This document shows positions 52,527 through 63,952 of a DNA stretch of 64,000 bases, piece after piece. Source of the stretch: Hydractinia symbiolongicarpus (taxonomy: Eukaryota > Cnidaria > Hydrozoa > Anthoathecata > Hydractiniidae). The notes under the pieces were generated by a model. The model was given only the letters and a program-made list of their open reading frames with translations, had not been told where the DNA came from and did not search any database. The DNA is taken from positions 25,955,501 to 26,019,500 of the forward strand of contig NC_079881.1 in the NCBI RefSeq assembly GCF_029227915.1. The letters run 5' to 3'. A program made the position numbers and the translations under genes. Within the stretch, counting starts at the first letter, position 1. Each line of letters starts with the position of its first letter.

Positions 52527-55162
52527 TTTAGTGGTGAAAAAATAATTTAAAAAATCGTTCTGGAAATGAGTTTACTCACATGGCACTTTCTTTGTATACA
52601 TTCGACTATACGGGCCAAGCCCGGGATTTACGGGAAATCGCGGGTTTTCGTTTGCCGGCGATTAAACCACTTTCATTAAGCGTCTCATCAAAAATGAAAA
52701 CATTTCTGAAAACTGCAAGTCTCATGCGTTTTAGTGGTGAAAAAATAATTTAAAAAATCGTTCGGGAAATGAGTTAACTCCCTGGGTACTATCTTTGTAT
52801 ACTTTTGACTATACGGGCCGAGTCTGGGATTTATGGGAAATCGCAGGTTTTCGTTTGCCGGCGATTAAACTTCTTTTATTCAGCGTCTCATCAAAAATGA
52901 AAACATTTTTGAAAACTGCAAGTCTTATGCGTTTTAGTGGTGAAAAAATAATTTAAAAAATCGTTCTGGAAATGAGTTTACTCACATGGCACTTTCTTTG
53001 TATACATTCGACTATACGGGCCAAGCCCGGGATTTACGGGAAATCGCGGGTTTTCGTTTGCCGGCGATTAAACTTCTTTTATTCAGCGTCTCATCAAAAA
53101 TGAAAACATTTTTGAAAACTACAAGTCTTATGCGTTTTAGTGGTGAAAAAATAATTTAAAAAATCGTTCTGGAAATGAGTTTACTCACATGGCACTTTCT
53201 TTGTATACATTCGACTATACGGGCCAAGCCCGGGATTTACGGGAAATCGCGGGTTTTCGTTTGCCGGCGATTAAACCACTTTCATTAAGCGTCTCATCAA
53301 AAATGAAAACATTTCTGAAAACTGCAAGTCTCATGCGTTTTAGTGGTGAAAAAATAATTTAAAAAATCGTTCGGGAAATGAGTTAACTCCCTGGGTACTT
53401 TCTTTGTATACTTTTGACTATACGGGCCGAGTCTGGGATTTACGGGAAATCGCAGGTTTTCGTTTGCCGGCGATTAAACTTCTTTTATTCAGCGTCTCAT
53501 CAAAAATGAAAACATTTTTGAAAACTGCAAGTCTCATGCGTTTTAGTGGTGAAACGATAATTTAAAAAATCGTTTTGGAAATAAGTTTACTCACAGGGTA
53601 CTTTCTTTGTATAAATTCGACTGTACGGGCCAAGCCTGGGATTTACGGGAAATCGCGGGTTTTCGTTTGCCAGCTATTAAACCACTTTCATTAAGCGTCT
53701 CATCAAAAATGAAAACATTTCTGAAAACTACAAGTCTTATGCGTTTTAGTGGTGAAAAAATAATTTAAAAAATCGTTCTGGAAATGAGTTTACTCACATG
53801 GCACTTTCTTTGTATACATTCGACTATACGGGCCAAGCCCGGGATTTACGGGAAATCGCGGGTTTTCGTTTGCCGGCGATTAAACTTCTTTTATTCAGCG
53901 TCTCATCAAAAATGAAAACATTTTTGAAAACTACAAGTCTTATGCGTTTTAGTGGTGAAAAAATAATTTAAAAAATCGTTCTGGAAATGAGTTTACTCCC
54001 TGGGTACTTTCTTTGTATACATTTGACTATACGGGCCAAGCCCGGGATTTACGGGAAATCGCGGGTTTTCCTTTGCCGGCGATTAAACTTCTTTTATTCA
54101 GCGTCTCATCAAAAATGAAAACATTTTTGAAAACTACAAGTCTTATGCGTTTTAGTGGTGAAAAAATAATTTAAAAAATCGTTCTGGAAATGAGTTTACT
54201 CACATGGCACTTTCTTTGTATACATTCGACTATACGGGCCAAGCCCGGGATTTACGGGAAATCGCGGGTTTTCGTTTGCCGGCGATTAAACCACTTTCAT
54301 TAAGCGTCTCATCAAAAATGAAAACATTTCTGAAAACTGCAAGTGTCATGCGTTTTAGTGGTGAAAAAATAATTTAAAAAATCGTTTTGGAAATGAGTTT
54401 ACTCACAGGGTACTTTCTTTGTATACATTCGACTATACGGGCCAAGCCTGGGATTTACGGGAAATCGCGGGTTTTCGTTTGCCAGCTATTAAACCACTTT
54501 CATTAAGCGTCTCATCAAAAATGAAAACATTTCTGAAAACTACAAGTCTCATGCGTTTTAGTGGTGAAAAAATGATTTAAAAAATCGTTCGGGAAATCAG
54601 TTTACACCGTGGTTACTTTTTTGTATACTTTTGACTATACGGGCCGAGTCCGGGATTTACGGGAATTCGCGGGTTTTCGTTTGCCGGCGATTAAACTTCT
54701 TTTATTCAGCGTCTCATCAAAAATGAAAACATTTTTAAAAACTACAAGTCTTATGGGCTTTAGTGGTGAAATAATAATTTAAAAAATCGTTCGGGAAATG
54801 AGTTTACACCCTGGTTACTTTCTTTGTATGCTTTTGACTATACGGCCGAGTCCAGTATTTACGGGAAATCGCAGGTTTTCGTTTGCCGGCGATTAAACTT
54901 CTTTTATTCAGCGTCTCATCAAAAATGAAAACATTTTTGAAGACTACAAGTCTCATGCGTTTTAGTGGTGAAAAAATAATTTAAAAAATCGTTCGGGAAA
55001 TGAGTTTACTCCCTGGGTACTTTCTTTGTATATTTTGACTATACGGTCCGAGTCGGGGATTTACGGGAAGTCGCGGGTTTTCGTTTGCCGGTGATTAAAC
55101 TTCTTTTATTCAGCGTCTCATCAAAAATGAAAACATTTTTAAAAACTACAAGTCTCATGCGT
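52527..55162. repeat. 2,636-bp higher-order unit (13-mer), copy 1
   Basis: This unit aligns with 55163-57798 at offset 2,636. Shared private marks are gcaagtgtcatgcg (54341/56977), gaaacgataattt (53551/56187) and gggaattcgcggg (near 54661/57297). One difference seen is ctgggtactatctttg near 52785, absent from copy 2. Confidence 0.85.
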
Positions 55163-57798
55163 TTTAGTGGTGAAAAAATAATTTAAAAAATCGTTCTGGA
55201 AATGAGTTTACTCACATGGCACTTTCTTTGTATACATTCGACTATACGGGCCAAGCCCGGGATTTACGGGAAATCGCGGGTTTTCGTTTGCCGGCGATTA
55301 AACCACTTTCATTAAGCGTCTCATCAAAAATGAAAACATTTCTGAAAACTGCAAGTCTCATGCGTTTTAGTGGTGAAAAAATAATTTAAAAAATCGTTCG
55401 GGAAATGAGTTAACTCCCTGGGTACTTTCTTTGTATACTTTTGACTATACGGGCCGAGTCTGGGATTTATGGGAAATCGCAGGTTTTCGTTTGCCGGCGA
55501 TTAAACTTCTTTTATTCAGCGTCTCATCAAAAATGAAAACATTTTTGAAAACTGCAAGTCTTATGCGTTTTAGTGGTGAAAAAATAATTTAAAAAATCGT
55601 TCTGGAAATGAGTTTACTCACATGGCACTTTCTTTGTATACATTCGACTATACGGGCCAAGCCCGGGATTTACGGGAAATCGCGGGTTTTCGTTTGCCGG
55701 CGATTAAACTTCTTTTATTCAGCGTCTCATCAAAAATGAAAACATTTTTGAAAACTACAAGTCTTATGCGTTTTAGTGGTGAAAAAATAATTTAAAAAAT
55801 CGTTCTGGAAATGAGTTTACTCACATGGCACTTTCTTTGTATACATTCGACTATACGGGCCAAGCCCGGGATTTACGGGAAATCGCGGGTTTTCGTTTGC
55901 CGGCGATTAAACCACTTTCATTAAGCGTCTCATCAAAAATGAAAACATTTCTGAAAACTGCAAGTCTCATGCGTTTTAGTGGTGAAAAAATAATTTAAAA
56001 AATCGTTCGGGAAATGAGTTAACTCCCTGGGTACTTTCTTTGTATACTTTTGACTATACGGGCCGAGTCTGGGATTTATGGGAAATCGCAGGTTTTCGTT
56101 TGCCGGCGATTAAACTTCTTTTATTCAGCGTCTCATCAAAAATGAAAACATTTTTGAAAACTGCAAGTCTCATGCGTTTTAGTGGTGAAACGATAATTTA
56201 AAAAATCGTTTTGGAAATAAGTTTACTCACAGGGTACTTTCTTTGTATAAATTCGACTGTACGGGCCAAGCCTGGGATTTACGGGAAATCGCGGGTTTTC
56301 GTTTGCCAGCTATTAAACCACTTTCATTAAGCGTCTCATCAAAAATGAAAACATTTCTGAAAACTACAAGTCTTATGCGTTTTAGTGGTGAAAAAATAAT
56401 TTAAAAAATCGTTCTGGAAATGAGTTTACTCACATGGCACTTTCTTTGTATACATTCGACTATACGGGCCAAGCCCGGGATTTACGGGAAATCGCGGGTT
56501 TTCGTTTGCCGGCGATTAAACTTCTTTTATTCAGCGTCTCATCAAAAATGAAAACATTTTTGAAAACTACAAGTCTTATGCGTTTTAGTGGTGAAAAAAT
56601 AATTTAAAAAATCGTTCTGGAAATGAGTTTACTCCCTGGGTACTTTCTTTGTATACATTTGACTATACGGGCCAAGCCCGGGATTTACGGGAAATCGCGG
56701 GTTTTCCTTTGCCGGCGATTAAACTTCTTTTATTCAGCGTCTCATCAAAAATGAAAACATTTTTGAAAACTACAAGTCTTATGCGTTTTAGTGGTGAAAA
56801 AATAATTTAAAAAATCGTTCTGGAAATGAGTTTACTCACATGGCACTTTCTTTGTATACATTCGACTATACGGGCCAAGCCCGGGATTTACGGGAAATCG
56901 CGGGTTTTCGTTTGCCGGCGATTAAACCACTTTCATTAAGCGTCTCATCAAAAATGAAAACATTTCTGAAAACTGCAAGTGTCATGCGTTTTAGTGGTGA
57001 AAAAATAATTTAAAAAATCGTTTTGGAAATGAGTTTACTCACAGGGTACTTTCTTTGTATACATTCGACTATACGGGCCAAGCCTGGGATTTACGGGAAA
57101 TCGCGGGTTTTCGTTTGCCAGCTATTAAACCACTTTCATTAAGCGTCTCATCAAAAATGAAAACATTTCTGAAAACTACAAGTCTCATGCGTTTTAGTGG
57201 TGAAAAAATGATTTAAAAAATCGTTCGGGAAATCAGTTTACACCGTGGTTACTTTTTTGTATACTTTTGACTATACGGGCCGAGTCCGGGATTTACGGGA
57301 ATTCGCGGGTTTTCGTTTGCCGGCGATTAAACTTCTTTTATTCAGCGTCTCATCAAAAATGAAAACATTTTTAAAAACTACAAGTCTTATGGGCTTTAGT
57401 GGTGAAATAATAATTTAAAAAATCGTTCGGGAAATGAGTTTACACCCTGGTTACTTTCTTTGTATGCTTTTGACTATACGGCCGAGTCCAGTATTTACGG
57501 GAAATCGCAGGTTTTCGTTTGCCGGCGATTAAACTTCTTTTATTCAGCGTCTCATCAAAAATGAAAACATTTTTGAAGACTACAAGTCTCATGCGTTTTA
57601 GTGGTGAAAAAATAATTTAAAAAATCGTTCGGGAAATGAGTTTACTCCCTGGGTACTTTCTTTGTATATTTTGACTATACGGTCCGAGTCGGGGATTTAC
57701 GGGAAGTCGCGGGTTTTCGTTTGCCGGTGATTAAACTTCTTTTATTCAGCGTCTCATCAAAAATGAAAACATTTTTAAAAACTACAAGTCTCATGCGT
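55163..57798. repeat. 2,636-bp higher-order unit (13-mer), copy 2
   Basis: This is the direct tandem copy of 52527-55162. After 57798 the sequence follows the order seen from about 51,915 rather than restarting at 55163, then skips three monomers relative to it (offset changes from 5,881 to about 5,271). Confidence 0.83.
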
Positions 57799-60200
57799 TT
57801 TAGTGGTGAAAAAATAATTTAAAAAATCGTTCGGGAAATGAGTTTACTCCCTGGGTACTTTCTTTGTATACTTTTGACTATACGGGCCGAGTCCGGGATT
57901 TACGGGAAGTCGCGGGTTTTCGTTTGCCGGCGATTAAACTTCTTTTATTCAGCGTCTCATCAAAAATGAAAACATTTTTAAAAACTACAAGTCTCATGGG
58001 CTTTAGTGGTGAAAAAATAATTTAAAAAATCGTTCGGGAAATGAGTTTACTCCCTGGGTACCTTCTTTGTATACATTTGACTATACGGGCCAAGCCCGGG
58101 ATTTACGGGAAATCGCGGGTTTTCGTTTGCCGGCGATTAAACTTCTTTTATTCAGCGTCTCATCAAAAATGAAAACATTTTTGAAAACTACAAGTCTTAT
58201 GCGTTTTAGTGGTGAAAAAATAATTTAAAAAATCGTTCTGGAAATGAGTTTACTCACATGGCACTTTCTTTGTATACATTCGACTATACGGGCCAAGCCC
58301 GGGATTTACGGGAAATCGCGGGTTTTCGTTTGCCGGCGATTAAACTTCTTTTATTCAGCGTCTCATCAAAAATGAAAACATTTTTGAAAACTACAAGTCT
58401 TATGCGTTTTAGTGGTGAAAAAATAATTTAAAAAATCGTTCTGGAAATGAGTTTACTCACATGGCACTTTCTTTGTATACATTCGACTATACGGGCCAAG
58501 CCCGGGATTTATGGGAAATCGCGGGTTTTCGTTTGCCGGCGATTAAACCACTTTCATTAAGCGTCTCATCAAAAATGAAAACATTTCTGAAAACTGCAAG
58601 TCTCATGCGTTTTAGTGGTGAAAAAATAATTTAAAAAATCGTTCGGGAAATGAGTTAACTCCCTGGGTACTTTCTTTGTATACTTTTGAATATACGGGCC
58701 GAGTCTGGGATTTATGGGAAATCGCAGGTTTTCGTTTGCCGGCGATTAAACTTCTTTTATTCAGCGTCTCATCAAAAATGAAAACATTTTTGAAAACTGC
58801 AAGTCTCATGCGTTTTAGTGGTGAAACGATAATTTAAAAAATCGTTTTGGAAATAAGTTTACTCACAGGGTACTTTCTTTGTATAAATTCGACTGTACGG
58901 GCCAAGCCTGGGATTTACGGGAAATCGCGGGTTTTCGTTTGCCAGCTATTAAACCACTTTCATTAAGCGTCTCATCAAAAATGAAAACATTTCTGAAAAC
59001 TACAAGTCTCATGCGTTTTAGTGGTGAAAAAATGATTTAAAAAATCGTTCGGGAAATGAGTTTACACCGTGGGTACTTTTTTGTATACTTTTGACTATAC
59101 GGGCCGAGTCTGGGATTTACGGGAATTCGCGGGTTTTCGTTTGCCGGCGATTAAACTTCTTTTATTCAGCGTCTCATCAAAAATGAAAACATTTTTAAAA
59201 ACTACAAGTCTCATGGGCTTTAGTGGTGAAATAATAATTTAAAAAATCGTTCGGGAAATGAGTTTACACCCTGGGTACTTTCTTTGTATGCTTTTGACTA
59301 TACGGCCGAGTCCAGGATTTACGGGAAATCGCAGGTTTTCGTTTGCCGGCGATTAAACGTCTTTTATTCAGCGTCTCACTAAAAATGAAAGCAAGTTTGA
59401 AGACTACAAGTCTCATGCGTTTTAGTGGTGAAAAAATAATTTAAAAAATCGTTCGGGAAATGAGTTTACTCCCTGGGTACTTTCTTTGTATACATTTGAC
59501 TATACGGGCCAAGCCCGGGACTTACGGGAAATCGCGGGTTTTCGTTTGCCGGCGATTAAACTTCTTTTATTCAGCGTCTCATCAAAAATGAAAACATTTT
59601 TGAAAACTATAAGTCTTATGCGTTTTAGTGGTGAAAAAATAATTTAAAAAATCGTTCTGGAAATGAGTTTACTCACATGGCACTTTCTTTGTATACATTC
59701 GACTATACGGGCCAAGCCCGGGATTTACGGGAAATCGCGGGTTTTCGTTTGCCGGCGATTAAACCACTTTCATTAAGCGTCTCATCAAAAATGAAAACAT
59801 TTCTGAAAACTGCAAGTCTCATGCGTTTTAGTGGTGAAAAAATAATTTAAAAAATTGTTTTGGAAATGAGTTTACTCACAGGGTACTTTCTTTGTGTACA
59901 TTCGACTATACGGGCCAAGCCTGGGATTTACCGGAAATCGTGGGTTTTCGTTTGCCAGCTATTAAACCACTTTCATTAAGCGTCTCATCAAAAATGAAAA
60001 CATTTCTGAAAACTACAAGTCTCATGCGTTTTAGTGGTGAAAAAATGATTTAAAAAATCGTTCGGGAAATCAGTTTACACCGTGGGTACTTTTTTGTATA
60101 CTTTTGACTATACGGGCCGAGTCCGGGATTTACGGGAAATCGCGGGTTTTCGTTTGCCGGCGATTAAACCACTTTCATTTCGCGTCTCATCAAAAATGAA

Positions 60201-63200
60201 AACATTTCTGAAAACTACAAGTCTCATGCGTTTTAGTGGTGAAAAAATAATTTAAAAAATCGTTCGGGAAATAAGTTTACTCCCTGGGTACTTTCTTTGT
60301 ATACTTTTGACTATACGGGCCAAGTTCGGGATTTACGGGAAGTCGCAGGTTTTCGTTTGCCGGCGATTAAACTTCTTTTATTCAGCGTCTCATCAAAAAT
60401 GAAAATATTTTTAAAAACTCCAAGTCTCATGCGTTTTAGTGGTGAAAAAAAATTTAAAAAATCGTTCAAGAAATGAGTTTACTCCCTGGGTACTTTCTTT
60501 GTATACATTCGACTACACGGGCCAAGCCCGGGATTTACGGGAAATGGCGGGTTTTCGTTTGCCGGCGATTAAACTTCTTTTATTCAGTGTCTCATCAATA
60601 ATAAAAACATTCTAGAAAACTACAAGTCTCATGCGTTTTAGTGGTGAAAAGATAATTTAAAAAATCCTTTTGGAAATGACTTTACCCACAGGGTACTTTC
60701 TTTGTATACATTCGACTATACGGGCTAAGCCCGGGATTTACGGGAAATCGCGGGTTTTCGTTTGCCGGCGATTAAACCACTTTCATTAAGCGTCTCATCA
60801 AAAATGAAAACATTTCTGAAAACTACAAGTCTCATGCGTTTTAGTGTTGAAAAAATAATTTAAAAAATCGTTCGGGAAATGAGTTTACTCCCTGGGTACG
60901 TTCTTTGTATAGTTTTCACTATACGGTCCGAGTCGGGGATTTACGGGAAGTCGCGGGTTTTCGTTTGCCGGTGATTAAACTTCTTTTATTCAGCGTTTCA
61001 TCAAAAATAAAACATTTTTAAAAACTACAAGTCTCATGCGTTTTAGTGGTGAAAAAATAATTTAAAAAATCGTTCGGGAAATGAGTTTACTCCCTGGGTA
61101 CTTTCTTTGTATACTTTTGACTATACGGGCCGAGTCCGGGATTTACGGGAAGTCGCAGGTTTTCGTTTGCCGGCGATTAAACTTCTTTTATTCAGCGTCT
61201 CATCAAAAATGAAAACATTTTTAAAAACTACAAGTCTCATGCGTTTTAGTGGTGAAAAAAAATTTAAAAAATCGTTCGGGAAATGAGTTTACTCCCTGGG
61301 TACTTTCTTTGTATACATTCGACTACACGGGCCAAGCCCGGGATTTACGGGAAATGGCGGGTTTTCGTTTGCCGGCGATTAAACTTCTTTTATTCAGTGT
61401 CTCATCAAAAATAAAAACATTCTAGAAAACTACAAGTCTCATGCGTTTTAGTGGTGAAAAGATAATTTAAAAAATCCTTTTGGGAATGACTTTACCCACA
61501 GGGTACTTTCTTTGTATACATTCGACTATACAGGCTAAGCCCGGGATTTACGGGAAATCGCGGGTTTTCCTTTGCCGGCGATTAAACCACTTTCATTAAG
61601 CGTCTCATCAAAAATGAAAACATTTCTGAAAACTACAAGTCTCATGCGTTTTAGTGGTGAAAAAATAATTTAAAAAATCGTTCGGGAAATGAGTTTACTC
61701 CCTGGGTACGTTCTTTGTATACTTTTCAGTATACGGGCCGAGTCCGGGGTTTACGGGAAATGTCGGGTTTTCGTTTGCCGGCGATTAAACTCCTTTTATT
61801 CAGCGTCTTATCAAAAATAAAAACATTATTAAAAACTACAAGTCTCATGGGCTTTAGTGGTGAAATAATAATTTAAAAAATCGTTCGGGAAATGAGTTTC
61901 CTCCCTGGGTACTTTCTTTGTATACTTTTGACTATACGAGCCGAGTCTGGGATTTACGGGAAATCGCAGGTTTTCGTTTGCCGGCGATTAAACTTCTTTT
62001 ATTCATCGTCTCATCAAAAATGAAAACATTTTTAAAAAGTCTCATGGACTTTAGTGGTGAAATAATAATTTAAAAAATCGTTAGGGAAATGAGTTTACAC
62101 CCTGGTTACTTTCTTTGTATGCTTTTGACTATACGGCCGAGTCCAGTATTTACGGGAAATCGCAGGTTTTCGTTTGCCGGCGATTAAACTTCTTTTATTC
62201 AGCGTCTCATCAAAAATGAAAACATTTTTGAAGACTACAAGTCTCATGCGTTTTAGTGGTGAAAAAATAATTTAAAAAATCGTTCGGGAAATGAGTTTAC
62301 TCCCTGGGTACTTTCTTTGTATATTTTGACTATACGGTCCGAGTCGGGGATTTACGGGAAGTCGCGGGTTTTCGTTTGCCGGTGATTAAACTTCTTTTAT
62401 TCAGCGTCTCATCAAAAATGAAAACATTCTAGAAAACTACAAGTCTCATGCGTTTTAGTGGTGAAAAGATAATTTAAAAAATCCTTTTGGGAATGACTTT
62501 ACCCACAGGGTACTTTCTTTGTATACATTCGACTATACGGGCTAAGCCCGGGATTTACGGGAAATCGCGGGTTTTCCTTTGCCGGCGATTAAACCACTTT
62601 CATTAAGCGTCTCATCAAAAATGAAAACATTTCTGAAAACTACAAGTCTCATGCGTTTTAGTGGTGAAAAAATAATTTAAAAAATCGTTCGGGAAATGAG
62701 TTTACTCCCTGGGTACGTTCTTTGTATACTTTTCACTATGCGGGCCGAGTCCGGGGTTTACGGGAAATGTCGGGTTTTCGTTTGCCGGCGATTAAACTCC
62801 TTTTATTCAGCGTCTTATCAAAAATAAAAACATTATTAAAAACTACAAGTCTCATGGGCTTTATTGGTGAAGTAATAATTTAAAAAATCGTTCGGGAAAT
62901 GAGTTTCCTCCCTGGGTACTTTCTTTGTATACTTTTGACTATACGAGCCGAGTCTGGGATTTACGGGAAATCGCGGGTTTTCGTTTGCCGGCGATTAAAC
63001 CTCTTTCATTAAGCGTCTCATCAAAATTGAAAACATTTTTGAAAACTACAAGTCTCATGAGTTTTAGTGGTGAAAAAAAAAATTAAAAAATCGTTCAGGA
63101 AATGAGTTTACTCCCTGGGTACTTTCTTTGTATACATTCGACTACACGGGCCAAGCCGGGATTTACGGGAAATGGCGGGTTTTCGTTTGCCGGCGATTAA

Positions 63201-63233
63201 ACTTCTTTTATTCAGTGTCTCATCAACTAGAAA
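60201..63233. repeat. Satellite domain F: divergent array edge
   Basis: This domain still has recognisable 203-bp monomers but with many private changes: gtgaaaaaaaatttaaa (near 60440 and 61253), cgttcaagaaatgag (60465), tatagttttcactatacgg (60909), gggaatgactttacccac (61491 and 62488), catttttaaaaagtctcatggac with six bases lost (near 62030) and ttagggaaatg (62081). Loose units of about 0.8-1.0 kb are marked by gggtacgttctttg at about 60895, 61705 and 62713. The array stops inside a monomer at gtgtctcatcaa (about 63226); ctagaaa may be the last satellite-derived bases. Confidence 0.85.
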
Positions 63234-63246
63234 TTAAAAAAAAGGT

Positions 63247-63262
63247 TGCGAAGCATTTCGCA
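63247..63262. repeat. Perfect short inverted repeat next to array end
   Basis: TGCGAA-GCAT-TTCGCA is a perfect 6-bp stem around four bases, about 15 bp outside the array edge. It could be chance, a remnant of a small mobile element, or a fragile site where the array broke. Nothing else supports any one of these. Confidence 0.5.
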
Positions 63263-63300
63263 CGTTGCAAGCAAAATTAAACTATCCAATACTTTGTCCC

Positions 63301-63326
63301 TAGCGCTTCTTGTTTAATTGGCGCTA
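63301..63326. repeat. Short inverted repeat in flank
   Basis: TAGCGC at 63301-63306 is matched by GCGCTA at 63321-63326 across a 14-base spacer. No target-site duplication or transposase is visible. Confidence 0.4.
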
Positions 63327-63826
63327 ACATCTTCCGAAATACATCAAAATTGAATATCATATAGAAGAACCCTGGGGACGAGGTAGGAAAATAAACGCTC
63401 TACAGAACAATTCGTTGCTCAAAAACAGTTTTTTTGCGAATAGACTGCGCGAGTATTTGATGTGCGTGGGATATTCTTTTCAAAATGTGCGAGAAAATTA
63501 GATTACGCGAAACTAACAAAAACGAATAACGCGTGTTAAAATTTTGTACCGCCTTTTCCCACAGAATGGTAAAAGTAAAGAGCGCAATACAAAATTACAC
63601 TTTTAGCAGTATTCCGAAAGATATGTGATACATCGAGTTGTACTACCCGCAGAAGTTGGTCCTAACGTTAACGATTTTGTAAATGACCTCACAACACAGT
63701 ATTTTTTTCACGTAAAAATACCGGCAGTAGAAGCCACAGAATCTGCTGGAACGAATTTCGAAAACTCACGGGAAACAATTAAAACAAAAACAAACAAATC
63801 AAAACAGTTTTTTAACTTTATCAAGA

Positions 63827-63832
63827 TTTATT
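63827..63832 (-). promoter_or_regulatory. Candidate poly(A) signal AATAAA, minus strand
   Basis: The plus strand reads tttatt, giving AATAAA on the minus strand within ctatttaataaatcttg. It lies about 65-125 bases downstream (in minus-strand sense) of two possible stop codons at 63894-63896 and 63953-63955, a normal distance for a short 3' untranslated region. A hexamer in AT-rich DNA is common by chance, so support comes mainly from its position relative to the candidate exon. Confidence 0.4.
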
Positions 63833-63930
63833 AAATAGCTTCAAATTTGGGCAGAAAAACAATAACGGATTCGCCTTCTTTTCACCACACGCATTAGAAG
63901 ATTACATCACTCACTCCCATTGTACACAAT

Positions 63931-63947
63931 CTAAAAGAAAAAGAAAA
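63931..63947 (-). promoter_or_regulatory. Candidate splice acceptor, minus strand
   Basis: On the minus strand the sequence is gttttctttttcttttag followed by attgtg: an unbroken pyrimidine tract ending in AG, a good match to a eukaryotic 3' splice site. If used, it opens a short last exon with stop TAA at 63894-63896. It competes with the simple read-through reading to TGA at 63953. Confidence 0.3.
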
Positions 63948-63952
63948 CATTT

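Larger units (their letters stand above)
48301..60200. repeat. Satellite domain E: 2.6-3.2-kb higher-order repeat
   Basis: The mark ggaaatcagtttacaccg occurs at 48511, 51347, 54592, 57228 and 60065, giving spacings of 2,836, 3,245, 2,636 and 2,837 bp (14, 16, 13 and 14 monomers). Other markers follow the same rhythm: tttgtatattttgac with a one-base loss at 51781, 55026 and 57662, and gaaacgataattt with gtataaattcgactgtacggg at 53551, 56187 and 58822. The spacings differ by whole monomers, so units have gained and lost monomers after amplification. Confidence 0.85.
1..63233. repeat. ~203-bp satellite DNA array, head-to-tail
   Basis: The whole interval is a tandem array of one monomer with a period of 202-203 bp; equivalent motifs recur at 1708, 2114 and 2317 (spacings 406 and 203). 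Each monomer reads, in order: cgttcgggaaatgagttta, a ctccctgggtac box, tttctttgtatac, a gactatacgggcc box, ggatttacgggaaatcg, ttttcgtttgccggcg, attaaac, ttttattcagcgtctcatc, aaaaatgaaaaca, ctacaagtctcatgcg, ttttagtggtgaaaa and an AT-rich end. All copies are in one orientation, about 311 in total, and the left edge lies outside the window. Satellites of this size and organisation are typical of eukaryotic centromeric, pericentromeric or other heterochromatin. I do not recognise the family by name. No protein, tRNA or rRNA gene is visible inside it. Confidence 0.97.

Noticed and set aside
1-63233. CRISPR array
   Set aside because: The repeats are about 203 bp with no unique spacers; neighbouring units differ only by point changes, and there are no cas genes. 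This is a eukaryotic-style satellite.
1-63233. Exact CENP-B box
   Set aside because: No site with the full NTTCGNNNNANNCGGGN spacing was found. The other TTCG in the monomer (cgttcgggaaatgag) has the A at the right distance but AGTT where CGGG is needed. Only the one-base-short form is reported.
1-63233. rDNA spacer, 5S rRNA or tRNA tandem array
   Set aside because: The monomer has no recognisable 5S, tRNA A/B box pair or rRNA core sequence, and the period of 203 bp is filled by variable, AT-rich sequence.
1-63233. Telomeric or subtelomeric short repeats
   Set aside because: No runs of TTAGGG, TTAGG or similar short tandem units were seen on either strand.
63390-63395. Plus-strand AATAAA in the flank
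   Set aside because: The hexamer is in AT-rich DNA with no upstream coding region on that strand, since only satellite precedes it. It is likely chance.
63625-63834. 69-codon plus-strand reading frame in the flank
   Set aside because: It starts at GTG, not ATG, has no recognisable domain, and ends in lysine/asparagine-rich AT sequence overlapping the candidate minus-strand poly(A) signal. A short exon cannot be excluded but nothing supports it.
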